NCBI RefSeq assembly: GCF_000442255.1
Contig: NZ_KE557280.1
Span: 213,963-262,241 of the forward strand
Reading direction: 5' to 3'
DNA: 48,279 bases
From: Salipiger mucosus DSM 16094
Lineage (GTDB): Bacteria > Pseudomonadota > Alphaproteobacteria > Rhodobacterales > Rhodobacteraceae
Shown: piece by piece, positions 15,533 to 24,977 of the stretch
How positions within the stretch are numbered: position 1 is the stretch's first letter
Layout of the letters: each line of letters opens with the position of its first letter
Notes under the pieces: generated by a model
What the model saw: the letters and a program-made list of their open reading frames with translations, nothing else
The model's database searches: none
What the model was told of the DNA's origin: nothing
Program-made: the position numbers and the translations under genes

Positions 15533-16546
15533 TCAACCGCGACGCCGGCCGCGGCGCTCGCGCTTTGGCGCGCCCGAGTCGCCGGTGCCGTCGGTTTCCG
15601 AACTGAAGCCGCCCAGGCGCTCTGCGATCACCTCCAGCGTCGGCCGCTCGCCGCGCGGGCGCGTCTCGAGCGCCTCGCGCATGGCGCGCAGGTGCTCGGG
15701 CATGGTTCCACAGCAGCCACCGATGATCGTCGCGCCCGAGTCGCGCGCCATGCAGACATAGTCGGCCATAAGATCTGGCGTGCCGTTGTAGTGGATGTGC
15801 CCGTCCTCGTAGCGGGGGATGCCCGCGTTGCCCTTGGCGATGATCGGCCGAGCGGTGCCCGTGGCGGCAAAACCCAGCACCGTGCGCAGCAGGTCCGAGG
15901 CGCCCACGCCGCAGTTTGCGCCGAAGGCGAGCGGGGGGTTGGGCAACCCGTCGACCAGCTGGACGAAGGCCTCGGAAGTCACGCCCATCATGGTGCGCCC
16001 GGCCGTGTCGAAGCTCATGGTTCCGCACCAGGGCATGCCGACATTGGCGAATGCCTCGGCGGCGGCCTTGAACTCCTCGGGGGCCGAGATCGTCTCGACC
16101 CAGAGCACATCGGCGCCGCCTTGCTTGAGGCCGGTCGCGGTCTCCTCGAACATCTCGACCGCGGCGGCGTGGCTCAGCTCGCCCACCGGCTGCATGATAT
16201 CGCCGGTGGGACCGACCGAGCCCGCGACCACCACCTTGCGACCGGCCGCGTCGGCCACCTCGCGGCCCAGCTCGGCGGCGATGCGCGACAGCTCCAGCGC
16301 GCGGTCCTGCGCGTCGTGCAGTTTCAGCCGCGAGGCATTGGCGCCGAAGCTGTTGGTCAGGAAGATGTCCGATCCCGCCTCGACCGCGTTGCGATAGAGC
16401 GTGCGGATCCGGTCGGGGTGGTCGATGTTCCAGAATTCAGGGGCGTCGCCCGAGCTCAGGCCCATGTTGAACAGGTTGGTGCCCGTCGCCCCGTCGGCCA
16501 TCAGCCAGTCACGGGTCTCGAGCAGTTCGGAAAGCGCGTTTGTCAT
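15533..16546 (-). CDS. bmt: betaine-homocysteine-type S-methyltransferase
   Basis: A 337-aa zinc-dependent homocysteine S-methyltransferase domain. The Zn ligands are Cys212 (FGANCGVG) and Cys278-Cys279 (IIGGCCGT), with the substrate loop MADGATGTNLFNMGL (about 16-30) and TNSFGAN. It makes methionine from homocysteine using betaine or a protein-bound methyl donor. The tail (about 300-337) is a polar, basic, low-complexity extension. The protein lacks the pterin and B12 modules of MetH, so with the nearby corrinoid protein it could be a free-standing methionine-synthase part. The betaine role is the conventional annotation; the donor is not visible from sequence. Confidence 0.85.
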   Translation of the reverse strand: MTNALSELLETRDWLMADGATGTNLFNMGLSSGDAPEFWNIDHPDRIRTLYRNAVEAGSDIFLTNSFGANASRLKLHDAQDRALELSRIAAELGREVADAAGRKVVVAGSVGPTGDIMQPVGELSHAAAVEMFEETATGLKQGGADVLWVETISAPEEFKAAAEAFANVGMPWCGTMSFDTAGRTMMGVTSEAFVQLVDGLPNPPLAFGANCGVGASDLLRTVLGFAATGTARPIIAKGNAGIPRYEDGHIHYNGTPDLMADYVCMARDSGATIIGGCCGTMPEHLRAMREALETRPRGERPTLEVIAERLGGFSSETDGTGDSGAPKRERRGRRRG

Positions 16547-16602
16547 TCAGGGTCCTTGGAACTGCGGGTGTTCAGGGTTTCACATGGCGCACCGCGCGGC
16601 AA

Positions 16603-16633
16603 TCGCGCAAGGCCCGCATGCGTCGCGCAAGGC
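16603..16633. promoter_or_regulatory. 11-bp direct repeats upstream of the homocysteine methyltransferase
   Basis: TCGCGCAAGGC occurs at 16603-16613 and again at 16623-16633, exactly 20 bp apart (about two helical turns). They lie 57-87 nt upstream of the methyltransferase start, with GCATGC between the copies. The spacing suits two dimers on one DNA face. No known regulator is assigned. Confidence 0.3.
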
Positions 16634-16644
16634 GCCTTCGCGAC

Positions 16645-17715
16645 CTATCCTGCCTTCCGTTCGCGCAGGACCATGACTTCGCCCACGTTTTCGCGCGTAA
16701 CGTAGCCGAGCACGCGGCCCTGCCGGTCGGTCACAGCCACGGCGGGCGCCTGCGCCAGCGCGTCGAGCACCGTCTCGAGCGGCGTGGTCAGCGGGTATTG
16801 CGGCACCTCCTCCATGACCTCGGCCACGGGCTGCGCGCCGCGTTCCTCGGCCATGGCGTGAAACAGTCCCGCGCGGGTCAGGAAGCCGGCAAGCCGGCCC
16901 TCGGGATCGAGCACCGGGAATTCGTGCTGCGTGGTGCGGATGAGCGTCTGCGCCGCGACCTGCAGCGTGTCCTCGGGGCGCAGCGACTCGAAGCTGGTGA
17001 TCATCGCATCGCGCGCGGCGAGATCGTGCGCAATGGCCCGGTTCGCCACGTCGCGGCTCTCGGCCGTGCCGGCGAAGAAGACGAAGAGGGCGATGAGCAG
17101 CAGCACGAGATTGCCCGAGGTCAGCCCCCAGAAGCCCAGCAGGAAGGCCATGACCTGTCCGGCGGTCGCGGCGGCCTGCGTGGCGCGCACCCGGCTCATG
17201 CGGGTGGCCAGCGCGGCGCGCAGCACCCGGCCGCCGTCCATCGGGAAGGCGGGCAGCAGGTTGAAAAGCGCAAGGAAGAGGTTCACCGCCGCAAGCTGGC
17301 CCAGGAAAGCGCCGGGCGTTGTGCCGATATCGGCAAGGTCCTCGACCGCCGTGGAGGCGCCGAAGCCCAGCAGCAGCGCCCAGATCACGATGTTGACCGC
17401 GGGGCCCGCGAGGGCGACGGCAATTTCCTGGGCCGGCTTCTCGGGCATGCGCTCGAGCCGGGCGAGCCCGCCGATCGGCAGCAGCGTGATGTCGGGGGTC
17501 TTGATGCCGTAGCGCCGGGCCATCAGCGCGTGGCCGAATTCATGCGCCACGACGCAGGCGAAGAGAGCCAGCACGAATGCGACGTTCTGCAGCGCCGCCT
17601 GCGGGCCGCCCGCGGCCCATGCTCCGGCCCCGACCCAGGCCAACAGGAGGAAAAACGTGGCATGGACCCGCAGGTCCGAGCCGAAGAGGCGTCCGATGGA
17701 AAACGACCAGGTCAT
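16645..17715 (-). CDS. site-2 protease family protein with CBS domains
   Basis: A 356-aa polytopic membrane metalloprotease. HEFGH (58-62) supplies the zinc ligands, and NLLPAFPMDGGR (about 172-183) the third, in the second conserved membrane helix pair. Five to six hydrophobic segments lie within residues 1-215, followed by two cytoplasmic CBS domains (about 235-350; DAMITSFESLRPEDTLQV, then VMEEVPQYPLTTPLETVL) that may sense nucleotides. It resembles SpoIVFB-like S2P enzymes rather than RseP, having no PDZ domain. Its substrate is unknown. It is a single minus-strand gene. Confidence 0.9.
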   Translation of the reverse strand: MTWSFSIGRLFGSDLRVHATFFLLLAWVGAGAWAAGGPQAALQNVAFVLALFACVVAHEFGHALMARRYGIKTPDITLLPIGGLARLERMPEKPAQEIAVALAGPAVNIVIWALLLGFGASTAVEDLADIGTTPGAFLGQLAAVNLFLALFNLLPAFPMDGGRVLRAALATRMSRVRATQAAATAGQVMAFLLGFWGLTSGNLVLLLIALFVFFAGTAESRDVANRAIAHDLAARDAMITSFESLRPEDTLQVAAQTLIRTTQHEFPVLDPEGRLAGFLTRAGLFHAMAEERGAQPVAEVMEEVPQYPLTTPLETVLDALAQAPAVAVTDRQGRVLGYVTRENVGEVMVLRERKAG

Positions 17716-17857
17716 GCGTACAATGTCCCCATGCCGGCGCAGCGCCGGTTACATCCAGAATTCGGGATCTGTCCGGACGTTGTCAACTCGGGCGGGGTGC
17801 CGCAGGGGCGCTCATCGCGGCGCCGGCCGATTGCTCCGGACGCTGTCGGAGGGGCAC

Positions 17858-17890
17858 GAAAAAACGGGCCGCCCGGCCGGCGACCCGCTT
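17858..17890 (-). terminator. Rho-independent terminator after ssb
   Basis: On the minus strand CGGGTCGCC pairs imperfectly with GGCGGCCCG and is followed by TTTTTTCG (comp. of 17867-17860). It lies 39 nt after the ssb stop codon. Confidence 0.65.
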
Positions 17891-17928
17891 TCGCATTCGT
17901 CGGATCTGGCGCCCGCCGGGCGCCGCGA

Positions 17929-18448
17929 TCAGAACGGGATCTCGTCGTCGATGTCGCGAGAGGGCGCCCGCGAGGGGCCCGAGCCGCCGCCCGAGTAATC
18001 GTCGCGGCCGCCGCCGTAGCCACCGCCGCCACCCGAGCCGCCGCCGTAACCGCCACCCGAACCGCCGAAATACACCGCCGCCGCCGCCACCGCCGCTGCG
18101 ACCGTCCAGCATGGTAAGGTTGCCGCCAACGCCGGCCACGACCACGTCGGTCGAATAGCGATCCTGGCCCGACTGGTCCTGCCATTTGCGGGTCTGCAGC
18201 GCGCCCTCGACGTAGACCTTGGAGCCCTTGCGCAGGTACTGCTCGGCCACGCGGATCAGACCGTCGCCACGCAGCACGACGTTGTGCCATTCGGTCCGTT
18301 CGCGGCGTTCGCCGGTGTTGCGGTCGCGCCAGTTCTCGGAGGTCGCGATGCGCAGGTTGCACAGCTTGCCACCGTCCTGAAAGGTGCGAACCTCCGGGTC
18401 CGCGCCGAGATTGCCCACCAGGATCACCTTGTTCACGGAACCGGCCAT
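17929..18448 (-). pseudogene. ssb: single-stranded DNA-binding protein, frameshift in Gly tract
   Basis: From ATG 18448 the OB-fold domain is intact ([51 protein letters not shown]). At about 18066-18090 a run of GGC codons changes frame. The Gly-rich linker ([11 protein letters not shown]) and the acidic protein-interaction tip ending DDEIPF* continue in the neighbouring frame to 17931-17929. One extra base in the tract explains it. Read literally, the product would have an Arg-rich tail without the tip that recruits repair and replication partners. Because SSB is essential, a sequence error in this repeat is the likeliest cause; slippage is the alternative. It is divergent from the transglycosylase gene. 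Confidence 0.85.
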
Positions 18449-18583
18449 GTCGTCCTCTCTCTCGTATCCGAATCCCCGTTTCGGGGTCCAAGCATCCTTA
18501 CACCACCATAGAGTGGTTAACAGGGGGGAAAGACCCGCCTCCGGGCCGATCCGCCCGAGGGTTTCGCGACCGCTCAAATCCTG

Positions 18584-18589
18584 TATAGT
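18584..18589 (+). promoter_or_regulatory. candidate -10 box of the transglycosylase gene
   Basis: TATAGT lies 34 nt upstream of ATG 18623. A weak -35 (TTTCGC, 18562-18567) is 16 nt further upstream. The site lies in the spacer shared with divergent ssb. Confidence 0.3.
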
Positions 18590-18622
18590 CGTGGCCGAGT
18601 GGACAGGGAACGGAACGGGACA

Positions 18623-19240
18623 ATGAAGCGTGTGACGAGACCGGCGATGGCCGCGCTCGCCGCCGCCGCATTCTGCGGTGCACCTGCGGCGGGCGACGTC
18701 CTTTCGACCAAGAACAGGGTCATGCTTTTCCAGAAGCAGACGAACGTGCTCGACAGCCGTGCGGCGCAGCAATACCGCAACTCGGTGCGGCTGCAGCCGC
18801 CCAAGGTTGTGACGCCCACGAAATGGGGCCCGCGCGGCGGCGAGGAGGGCTCTGCACCCGCCTATCGCGGCGCCTACAAGGGCGTCTACGCCGACATGGC
18901 GCGGGTCGCGGCGCGCCGCCACGGCGTGCCGGAGGACCTGTTCCTGCGCCTCGTGCAGCAGGAGTCGGGCTTCAACCCCAAGGCGCTGTCGCACAAGGGC
19001 GCGATCGGGCTCGCGCAGCTAATGCCCTTCACCGCGCGGGCGTTGGGGGTCGATCCGAAGATCCCCGAGCAGAACCTCGACGGCGGCGCGCGTTACCTCG
19101 TGACGCAGTACCGCAAGTTCGGCTCCTGGAGGCTGGCGCTTGCCGCCTACAACGCCGGTCCGAACGCGGTCGAGAAGCACGGCGGCGTTCCGCCCTACAC
19201 CGAGACGCGCAACTACGTGAAAACCATCTGGGGCGGCTGA
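18623..19240 (+). CDS. lytic transglycosylase, SLT/GEWL domain
   Basis: A 205-aa exported enzyme that cleaves the MurNAc-GlcNAc bond of peptidoglycan with 1,6-anhydro ring formation. The signal peptide is about residues 1-24 ([21 protein letters not shown]). The SLT domain spans about 88-203: catalytic Glu114 in [19 protein letters not shown], then GLAQLMP (129-135), and [15 protein letters not shown] with YVKTIW at the end. I chose ATG 18623 because it begins the signal peptide; an in-frame codon at 18599 would add eight charged residues. It is a single gene with its own promoter candidate. Confidence 0.92.
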   Translation: MKRVTRPAMAALAAAAFCGAPAAGDVLSTKNRVMLFQKQTNVLDSRAAQQYRNSVRLQPPKVVTPTKWGPRGGEEGSAPAYRGAYKGVYADMARVAARRHGVPEDLFLRLVQQESGFNPKALSHKGAIGLAQLMPFTARALGVDPKIPEQNLDGGARYLVTQYRKFGSWRLALAAYNAGPNAVEKHGGVPPYTETRNYVKTIWGG

Positions 19241-19255
19241 GCCGCGCGCCCCGGA

Positions 19256-20926
19256 TCAGCCGGCGGCGAAGCCCAGACCGTAGGGGTGGATCTCGAAGGT
19301 CGGGTGCATCTCGGCGCCGACCACACCGGGGCGGAAATGCCGGTACAGCGCGCGCCAGTAGGGCTGCACGATCACCGCGTCCCGCTGCAGCATCCGTTCC
19401 ATATCGGCCATGACCTCGCGCCGCGCCTCGGCGTCGGCGATCGACATGGCCCGCGCCAGCAGCGCGTCGAACTCGGGATTGGCATAGCCGGACTCGTTCC
19501 AGGGCTCGCCCGACCGATAGGCCAGCGCCAGGATCTGCACGCCAAGCGGCCGGTGGTTCCACTCGGTGATCGACAGCGGAAAGGACGTCCATTCGCTCCA
19601 GAAGGCCGAGCCGGGCAGCACGCGGTGCGTCACCGCGATGCCCGCGTCGGTCAGCAGCGCCGCCGCCGCCGCGCCGGTGCGCCGGGTGAACCCGTCGTCG
19701 AGCGTCACAAGCTCGTGCCGGAAGTCCTCGAGCCCCGCCTCGACCATCAGCGCGCTGGCCTTCTCGGGGTTGAATGGCGTGGGGCCAACCTCGGCATAGT
19801 CGGGATGGATCGGCGCGACGTGGTGGTTGTGCGCCACCGTCCCGCGGTCGCCGTAGCCAAGCTCGAGGCAGACCGCGTTGTCCACGGCCATCTGCAGCGC
19901 CTGCCGCACGCGCAGATCGGCATAGGGAGTCCCCCCGTCGACCTGCGCGGTCTGGTTGCCGCGCAGCACGACCGTGGCGCCGGTCACGACCTCCGAGCGT
20001 TCCCAGCCGAGCTCGTCCGCTTCCTCGATGAAACCGCCCAGGTTCTCGTGCAGCATGTCCACGGTGTCGGCCTTGATCGCGGCGATCCAGCTCGCCGGGT
20101 CGGTGCCGAGGTCGATGAACTCGATGCGCTCGAGCGTCGGCTCTTCCCATCCTTCGACACCCGCGCCCCACCAGTCGTGGGCCGTGTTGCGAACCAGGAC
20201 GGCGCTGGCGTGCGGCGCGAAGCTCTCGGGCAGGTAAGGCCCGGTACCGACGGGCGAGTCGAGCATGGTCTCCGGGTCGTGGCTGGCATGCACGACGGCT
20301 GCCGGGTAGTCGGCGAGCCCGGCCATGATCGTGACATCGGGCGCGGGCAGGGTGACGCGCACGGTCAGCGGGTCCACCTCCTCAACCGCGCCGTCACGCA
20401 GCTGCCCGGTCTCCGGATCGACGAGCGAGGCCAGACGGCCGGCCATGGAATTGCCCGCGACGCTGCGGTCGCACCAGTAGCCGAACATGCGCAGCACGTC
20501 CTGCGCGTCGAAGGCGTCGCCGTTGGTCCAGGTCACGCCGGGGCGCAGGTGGAGAACGTAGGTCGTGGCATCCTCGTCCACCTCCCAGCTCTCGAGCAGC
20601 ATGCCCCGGAGGGTGCCCTCGCAGGTGTATTCCACGAGGTATTCGAGCCATCCGCGCGTGAAATTGGCGATCTCGGGCCAATCCGCCGTGCGCGGATCCC
20701 TGACCGGGCGCACGCCCATCTGGATGCGCAGGGTGCCACCCGGGCGCCGCTCCTGCGCCGCCACGGGCGCGGCGAGGCCTCCAAGCGCATGCACCGCGGT
20801 CGCACTCAGCCCCAGGGCCGTGGCACGGGTCAGGAATTCACGGCGACCGATCCGGCCCGCCGCGAAGTCGCGGGCCTGCTGGATCGCCGCCCGGTGGACG
20901 CGTGTGGGCGCGCCGCTCTGCGTCAT
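19256..20926 (-). CDS. family 5 solute-binding protein, Tat-exported
   Basis: A 556-aa periplasmic binding protein of the oligopeptide/nickel ABC family (SBP_bac_5). Its N-terminus carries a twin-arginine signal (GRREFLTRATALGLSA, about 27-42, cleaved near AQERRPGG). Characteristic blocks include GTLRIQMGVRP, YVLHLRPGVTWTNGDAFDAQDV, GTGPYLPESF, FRHELVTLDDGFTRR and NESGYANPEFDALLA. I chose ATG 20926 (MTQSGAPTRVHRAAIQQARD). No permease or ATPase genes are adjacent, so the partner transporter is elsewhere. The ligand is unknown. An AraC regulator lies immediately upstream on the same strand. Confidence 0.9.
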   Translation of the reverse strand: MTQSGAPTRVHRAAIQQARDFAAGRIGRREFLTRATALGLSATAVHALGGLAAPVAAQERRPGGTLRIQMGVRPVRDPRTADWPEIANFTRGWLEYLVEYTCEGTLRGMLLESWEVDEDATTYVLHLRPGVTWTNGDAFDAQDVLRMFGYWCDRSVAGNSMAGRLASLVDPETGQLRDGAVEEVDPLTVRVTLPAPDVTIMAGLADYPAAVVHASHDPETMLDSPVGTGPYLPESFAPHASAVLVRNTAHDWWGAGVEGWEEPTLERIEFIDLGTDPASWIAAIKADTVDMLHENLGGFIEEADELGWERSEVVTGATVVLRGNQTAQVDGGTPYADLRVRQALQMAVDNAVCLELGYGDRGTVAHNHHVAPIHPDYAEVGPTPFNPEKASALMVEAGLEDFRHELVTLDDGFTRRTGAAAAALLTDAGIAVTHRVLPGSAFWSEWTSFPLSITEWNHRPLGVQILALAYRSGEPWNESGYANPEFDALLARAMSIADAEARREVMADMERMLQRDAVIVQPYWRALYRHFRPGVVGAEMHPTFEIHPYGLGFAAG

Positions 20927-21016
20927 GGTCGTCTCCCTCCGGCGCGTCTGGCCGATGACCTCATGGAACAACCCGGAGCGCCCGGACCGCAAGCCTTTTC
21001 CTGAGGGCGCCCGGCC

Positions 21017-21859
21017 TCAGCCGGCAAGACCGTTGCCGGCGGCGCGGCGCAGGTCCGTGGGAGAGCTTCCGGTGTGGCTGCGAATGAAGCGGGTGAAATA
21101 GGCCGCGCTCTGGAACCCCAGCATCTCGGCCACCCGCATGACGGGCGCCTCGCCCTCGGCCAGCATCTGGCGCGCGGCGTGCAGCTTGCGCTCGGCGATC
21201 ATCTCGGCCGCCGTCCGGCCGCAGGCCACCCGGCAGGCGCGGGTGAGATGGGTGGGCGTCACGCTCAGCGCCTCGGCATAGCCCGCGACGCTGCGGTCCG
21301 AGGCGTAGTGCCGGGTCAGCAGCCGGGCGAAGGTCCGCGCGAGCCGCTGCGCCGCGCTTTCCTCTGGCGCGTCTGCGGTGCCCTCGGCGGCCTGGCGGTG
21401 CAGCCAGACGGCGATCAGGCGGACATGCGCCTCGAGCGCGTCCTGCAGCATGATCCGGCCCTTGGTGAACTCCCGCTGCATGGCCTCGATCTGGGCGGTC
21501 AGCTCGGACTGGGCCCGGGTGTCGCGGGCGCGCAGGTGCAGCGCCGAGCCGGGCAGGCGGCCGGTCAGCCCGGCGGGGCTGGTCACCACGAGGCCGAGGC
21601 ATTGGGCGCTGGCGTCGACGGAGAACAGTGTGCCGGCTGGAATGAACATGGCGTTGTGCGTGCCGAACCCGCGCCGGATACCGTTGACCACGACCCGGCC
21701 CTGGCCGCGCGTGACCCAGATCAGCACGTTCTCGGGCCGGTCGTGCAGCAGGCCAAGACGCCAGGACGGCATGCGACCCAGCGAGGTGACCCGCACGAGC
21801 GCGGGGTCCTCGGCGCCGGTCATCGGCTGCGGGTGACGGATGAAGGCGGGTGTGGTCAT
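21017..21859 (-). CDS. AraC family transcriptional regulator
   Basis: A 280-aa protein with an N-terminal cupin-like ligand-sensing domain (about 20-150; [31 protein letters not shown]). The C-terminal double helix-turn-helix is at about 185-275: [20 protein letters not shown], then [20 protein letters not shown] and the signature [20 protein letters not shown]. It overlaps miaA by 4 nt upstream, so it probably shares the miaA transcript, and it precedes the solute-binding protein gene by 90 nt. Regulation of that transporter gene is a reasonable guess from position. Confidence 0.92.
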   Translation of the reverse strand: MTTPAFIRHPQPMTGAEDPALVRVTSLGRMPSWRLGLLHDRPENVLIWVTRGQGRVVVNGIRRGFGTHNAMFIPAGTLFSVDASAQCLGLVVTSPAGLTGRLPGSALHLRARDTRAQSELTAQIEAMQREFTKGRIMLQDALEAHVRLIAVWLHRQAAEGTADAPEESAAQRLARTFARLLTRHYASDRSVAGYAEALSVTPTHLTRACRVACGRTAAEMIAERKLHAARQMLAEGEAPVMRVAEMLGFQSAAYFTRFIRSHTGSSPTDLRRAAGNGLAG

Positions 21860-22752
21860 GCCTCGGCCTCGGCGGGGGCAAGAGCGGGCCAGTCGCGCAT
21901 CCGCGCCCTGAACCAGGTGCGCTGGCGCTTGGCGAATTGCCGGGTGAGGACTGTGGCACGCTCGATGGCAGTTTCCAGCGTGATCTCGCCGCGCAGGTGC
22001 GCCATGAGCTCCGACGCGCCGATGGCCTTGGCCGAGGGCAGGTCAGGCGACCAGTCGGCGAGGTTCGCGCGCGCCTCGTCCAGTGCGCCGCCCTCGACCA
22101 TGGCGCGAAAGCGCGCGGCAATACGCGCATCGAGCCAGTGCTTGGGTGCCTCGACGAGGATCGGCTGCGCGCGCGCAAGCGGCAGCAACGGCGGCGGCGT
22201 CTCGTCCTGCCATTGGGCAAGGCCGCGGCCGGTGGCGCGCAGCACCTCCCAGGCGCGCTGCACGCGCATCGGGTTGTCCGTGTCGATGCGGGCGCGGGTC
22301 TCGGGGTCGAGCTCGGCCACCATCTCGGCGCGCCCGCCGGCATCGAGGCGGGCCATCGCCTCCGCCCGAACCTCGGACGGCGTGGGCGGGATCTCGGCCA
22401 GGCCCTGCGTCAGCGCGGTGAAGTAGAGGCCCGTGCCGCCGGTGATGATCGGGCGCGGGCGCTGTTCGAGCAGGGGGGCGAGATCGCGCAGCCAGTCGCC
22501 CACGGAATAGGCCTGCGAGCCCGGCACATGGCCATAAAGCGCGTGGGGTGCACGCGCCTCGTCCTCCGGCCCGGGCCGCGCGGTCAGCAAGCGCCAGTCG
22601 GAATAGACCTGAATCGCGTCGGCATTCACCACGACGCCGCCCGCGCGCTCGGCGATTTCCAACGCGAACGCGGACTTGCCGCTCGCCGTCGGTCCGGCGA
22701 TCAGCACGGGCGCCGCCGGGTCCGGCGCGAGACGTGTCAGCCTGTCGGTCAC
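21856..22752 (-). CDS. miaA: tRNA dimethylallyltransferase MiaA
   Basis: The enzyme adds a dimethylallyl group to A37 of tRNAs that read UNN codons. At 298 aa it is full length. The P-loop is GPTASGKS (20-27), followed by [13 protein letters not shown] with the catalytic Asp, [32 protein letters not shown], and the swinging C-terminal region [14 protein letters not shown] and [12 protein letters not shown]. It is divergent from pyrH across about 97 bp and overlaps the AraC gene by 4 nt. Confidence 0.96.
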   Translation of the reverse strand: MTDRLTRLAPDPAAPVLIAGPTASGKSAFALEIAERAGGVVVNADAIQVYSDWRLLTARPGPEDEARAPHALYGHVPGSQAYSVGDWLRDLAPLLEQRPRPIITGGTGLYFTALTQGLAEIPPTPSEVRAEAMARLDAGGRAEMVAELDPETRARIDTDNPMRVQRAWEVLRATGRGLAQWQDETPPPLLPLARAQPILVEAPKHWLDARIAARFRAMVEGGALDEARANLADWSPDLPSAKAIGASELMAHLRGEITLETAIERATVLTRQFAKRQRTWFRARMRDWPALAPAEAEA

Positions 22753-22849
22753 GGCGCCCCCTTCGGACCTCGTCCTGCGGCATTGCAGCCGCAGGCGTTT
22801 TCCGCCACATATGGCGCGATCCTAGTCCCGGCAGCCGATGGAGCGCAAC

Positions 22850-23575
22850 ATGGCCGAGCCCTCCCAGACCACATTCAAGCGCGTTCTGCTGAAGATTTCG
22901 GGGGAGGCGCTGATGGGAGACCAGGGCTACGGCCTGCACCCACCGACGGTCGAACGCATCGCCCGCGAGGTGCAATCGGTGCACCAGATGGGCGTCGAGA
23001 TCTGCATGGTGATCGGCGGCGGCAACATCTTCCGCGGCCTCGCGGGCAGCGCGCAGGGCATGGAGCGGACCACCGCCGACTACATGGGCATGCTGGCCAC
23101 CGTGATGAACGCGCTGGCGATGCAATCGTCGCTGGAAAGCCTCGGCGTCTTCACGCGGGTCATCAGCGCGATCCGCATGGACGAGGTGGCCGAGCCTTAC
23201 ATCCGCCGCCGCGCCGTGCGCCACCTCGAGAAGAAGCGGGTCTGCATTTTCGCGGCGGGCACGGGCAACCCCTATTTCACGACCGACACGGCGGCGACTT
23301 TGCGAGCGAACGAAATGGCTTGCGAGGCGATCTTCAAGGGCACCAAGGTCGACGGCGTCTACGACAAGGACCCGGTGAAGTTCCCCGATGCGAAGCGCTA
23401 CGACCGCGTCAGTTACGACGACTGTCTCGCCAAGCACCTGAAGGTGATGGACGCGAGTGCCATCGCGCTGGCGCGCGACAACAGCCTGCCGATCATCGTC
23501 TTTTCGCTCGACGAGCCGGGCGGCTTCCGCGGCATCCTGGCCGGGCAGGGCACCTACACGACGGTTCACGGCTGA
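22850..23575 (+). CDS. pyrH: UMP kinase PyrH
   Basis: The enzyme phosphorylates UMP to UDP in pyrimidine synthesis as a cytoplasmic hexamer of the amino acid kinase fold. It has 241 aa from ATG 22850 ([15 protein letters not shown]). I prefer this to the ATG at 22838 because GGAG lies 6 nt upstream of it. Motifs: [49 protein letters not shown] and [10 protein letters not shown]. It opens the envelope cluster, but the next cluster gene, frr, is 2.2 kb away behind minus-strand potassium transport genes. Confidence 0.96.
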   Translation: MAEPSQTTFKRVLLKISGEALMGDQGYGLHPPTVERIAREVQSVHQMGVEICMVIGGGNIFRGLAGSAQGMERTTADYMGMLATVMNALAMQSSLESLGVFTRVISAIRMDEVAEPYIRRRAVRHLEKKRVCIFAAGTGNPYFTTDTAATLRANEMACEAIFKGTKVDGVYDKDPVKFPDAKRYDRVSYDDCLAKHLKVMDASAIALARDNSLPIIVFSLDEPGGFRGILAGQGTYTTVHG

Positions 23576-23584
23576 GGCCGCGCC

Positions 23585-23605
23585 CCCGGGGCCAAGCGCC
23601 CCGGG
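23585..23605. terminator. GC hairpin between convergent pyrH and ktrB-type gene
   Basis: CCCGGGGC (23585-23592) and GCCCCGGG (23598-23605) form a perfect 8-bp stem with a short loop, placed between two convergent stop codons. No T run follows on either strand. Confidence 0.45.
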
Positions 23606-23615
23606 CACCGCACCG

Positions 23616-24959
23616 TCAGCCGAGGTGGATGCGACCTTCGGGGTAGCGCACCAGCGGGTGCGCACGGGTTGCCAGGAAGTATCCCAGCGTGAGCGGCCCC
23701 ACCCGGCCGATGAACATGATCACGCCGATCACCGCCTGCCCGAAGAGCGACAATTCGCCGGTGAAGCCGCGGCTGAGCCCCACGGTGCCGAAGGCACTGG
23801 CGACCTCGAAACTCACGTCGAGGAAATGCCCCTCATGCGTGGCCGAGAGCAGGAACACGCCGAGGAACACCAGCATCACGCTGATCGCCGTGAGCGCCAT
23901 GACCTTGAGCACCTCGGTCAGGGGGATCGACCGGCCGAAGGCCGAAAGCTGGGTGCGGCGGCGGAAGAAGGCCACCGTCGCGAGGCACATGACCACGAAG
24001 GTGGTGACCTTGATCCCGCCCGCTGTCGACGTCGGGCCCGCCCCGATCAGCATGAGCGAAATCACCATCAGCGCGGTGCTGTCGTGGATGCCCGCCATGT
24101 CCACGGTGTTGAAGCCTGCCGTTCGGGGCGTCACTCCTTGGAACCAGCTCACCAAGAGGCGTGCTGCCGCGCTGTCATAATCTCCTAGCGTCAACGGGTT
24201 CGTCCATTCCAGCACGGCAAAGCAGCCCACCGACCAGAGGATCAGCCCGAGGCTGCCCGTGAGCATGATCTTGCTGTGCAGCGTATAGCGGCTCCAGCGA
24301 TGGTGGCGCAGGATGTCGTCGATCACCACGAATCCCAGCCCGCCCACGATCAGCAGAGCCGGGATCGCGAGGTTCACCACCGGGTCGGTCGCGAAGGGCA
24401 CGAGCCCCTCCGAAAAGGTCGAGAAGCCCGCGTTGTTGAAGGCCGAGACCGAATGGAAGAGCGCGGTCCAGAGACCGGGCCAGAATCCCTGTAGCGGCAC
24501 GAAGGTGAAGCACAGCAGCAGCGCGCCGATCGCCTCGCAGACCAGAACGACCTGAAAGATCCGGCGCACCAACGCCATGATCCGGTGCAGCGAACTCTGG
24601 TTGAGCTCCTCGCGCAGGTAAATCTGGCCGTGCAGCCCCACGGGCACCCGCAGCGCCGCCAGCACGAAGACCGCGAAGGTCATGAGCCCCAGCCCGCCGA
24701 GCTGGATCAGCGCCAGCAGCACGGCCTGGCCGAAAAGGGTGAATTGCGTGCCGGGATCCACCACGATGAGCCCGGTCACGGTGACCGCCGAGGTCGCGGT
24801 GAAAAGCGCATCCGACCAGCTCAGCGGCACGCGGCTGGCCCAGGGCAGGAGAAACAGCGCGGTGCCCAGCACGATGAAGCCCGCGTAGAGCAGCGCCAGC
24901 ATCAGCGGCGGCGGGACCGCCGTGACCCGGCGCAGAATGCGGCGACGAAGGCCCGTCAT
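23616..24959 (-). CDS. ktrB: TrkH/KtrB family potassium uptake channel subunit
   Basis: A 447-aa membrane protein with four M1-P-M2 repeats. Each selectivity loop shows the key Gly: [29 protein letters not shown] and [10 protein letters not shown]. The gating loop is around [16 protein letters not shown]. It forms the K+ conducting dimer that works with the RCK subunit encoded immediately upstream (24978-25649). The short length and single-RCK partner favour the Ktr type over TrkH/TrkA. The pair lies between pyrH and frr, opposite to them. Confidence 0.92.
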   Translation of the reverse strand: MTGLRRRILRRVTAVPPPLMLALLYAGFIVLGTALFLLPWASRVPLSWSDALFTATSAVTVTGLIVVDPGTQFTLFGQAVLLALIQLGGLGLMTFAVFVLAALRVPVGLHGQIYLREELNQSSLHRIMALVRRIFQVVLVCEAIGALLLCFTFVPLQGFWPGLWTALFHSVSAFNNAGFSTFSEGLVPFATDPVVNLAIPALLIVGGLGFVVIDDILRHHRWSRYTLHSKIMLTGSLGLILWSVGCFAVLEWTNPLTLGDYDSAAARLLVSWFQGVTPRTAGFNTVDMAGIHDSTALMVISLMLIGAGPTSTAGGIKVTTFVVMCLATVAFFRRRTQLSAFGRSIPLTEVLKVMALTAISVMLVFLGVFLLSATHEGHFLDVSFEVASAFGTVGLSRGFTGELSLFGQAVIGVIMFIGRVGPLTLGYFLATRAHPLVRYPEGRIHLG

Positions 24960-24977
24960 GTCGCCCCGGCTCGCGTT

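Noticed and set aside
16547-16644. Possible SAM or SAM/SAH riboswitch ahead of the homocysteine methyltransferase
   Set aside because: None of the SAM-II, SAH or SAM/SAH core words I know is present. Only direct repeats are visible.
18449-18622. LexA box between ssb and the transglycosylase
   Set aside because: No GTTC-N7-GTTC pair was found. Only small hairpins and a weak -10 are present.
17783-18994. 403-codon minus-strand frame containing ssb
   Set aside because: The upstream half overlaps the transglycosylase gene and is a shadow, and the downstream tail is the frameshifted product of the ssb repeat. The real start is ATG 18448.
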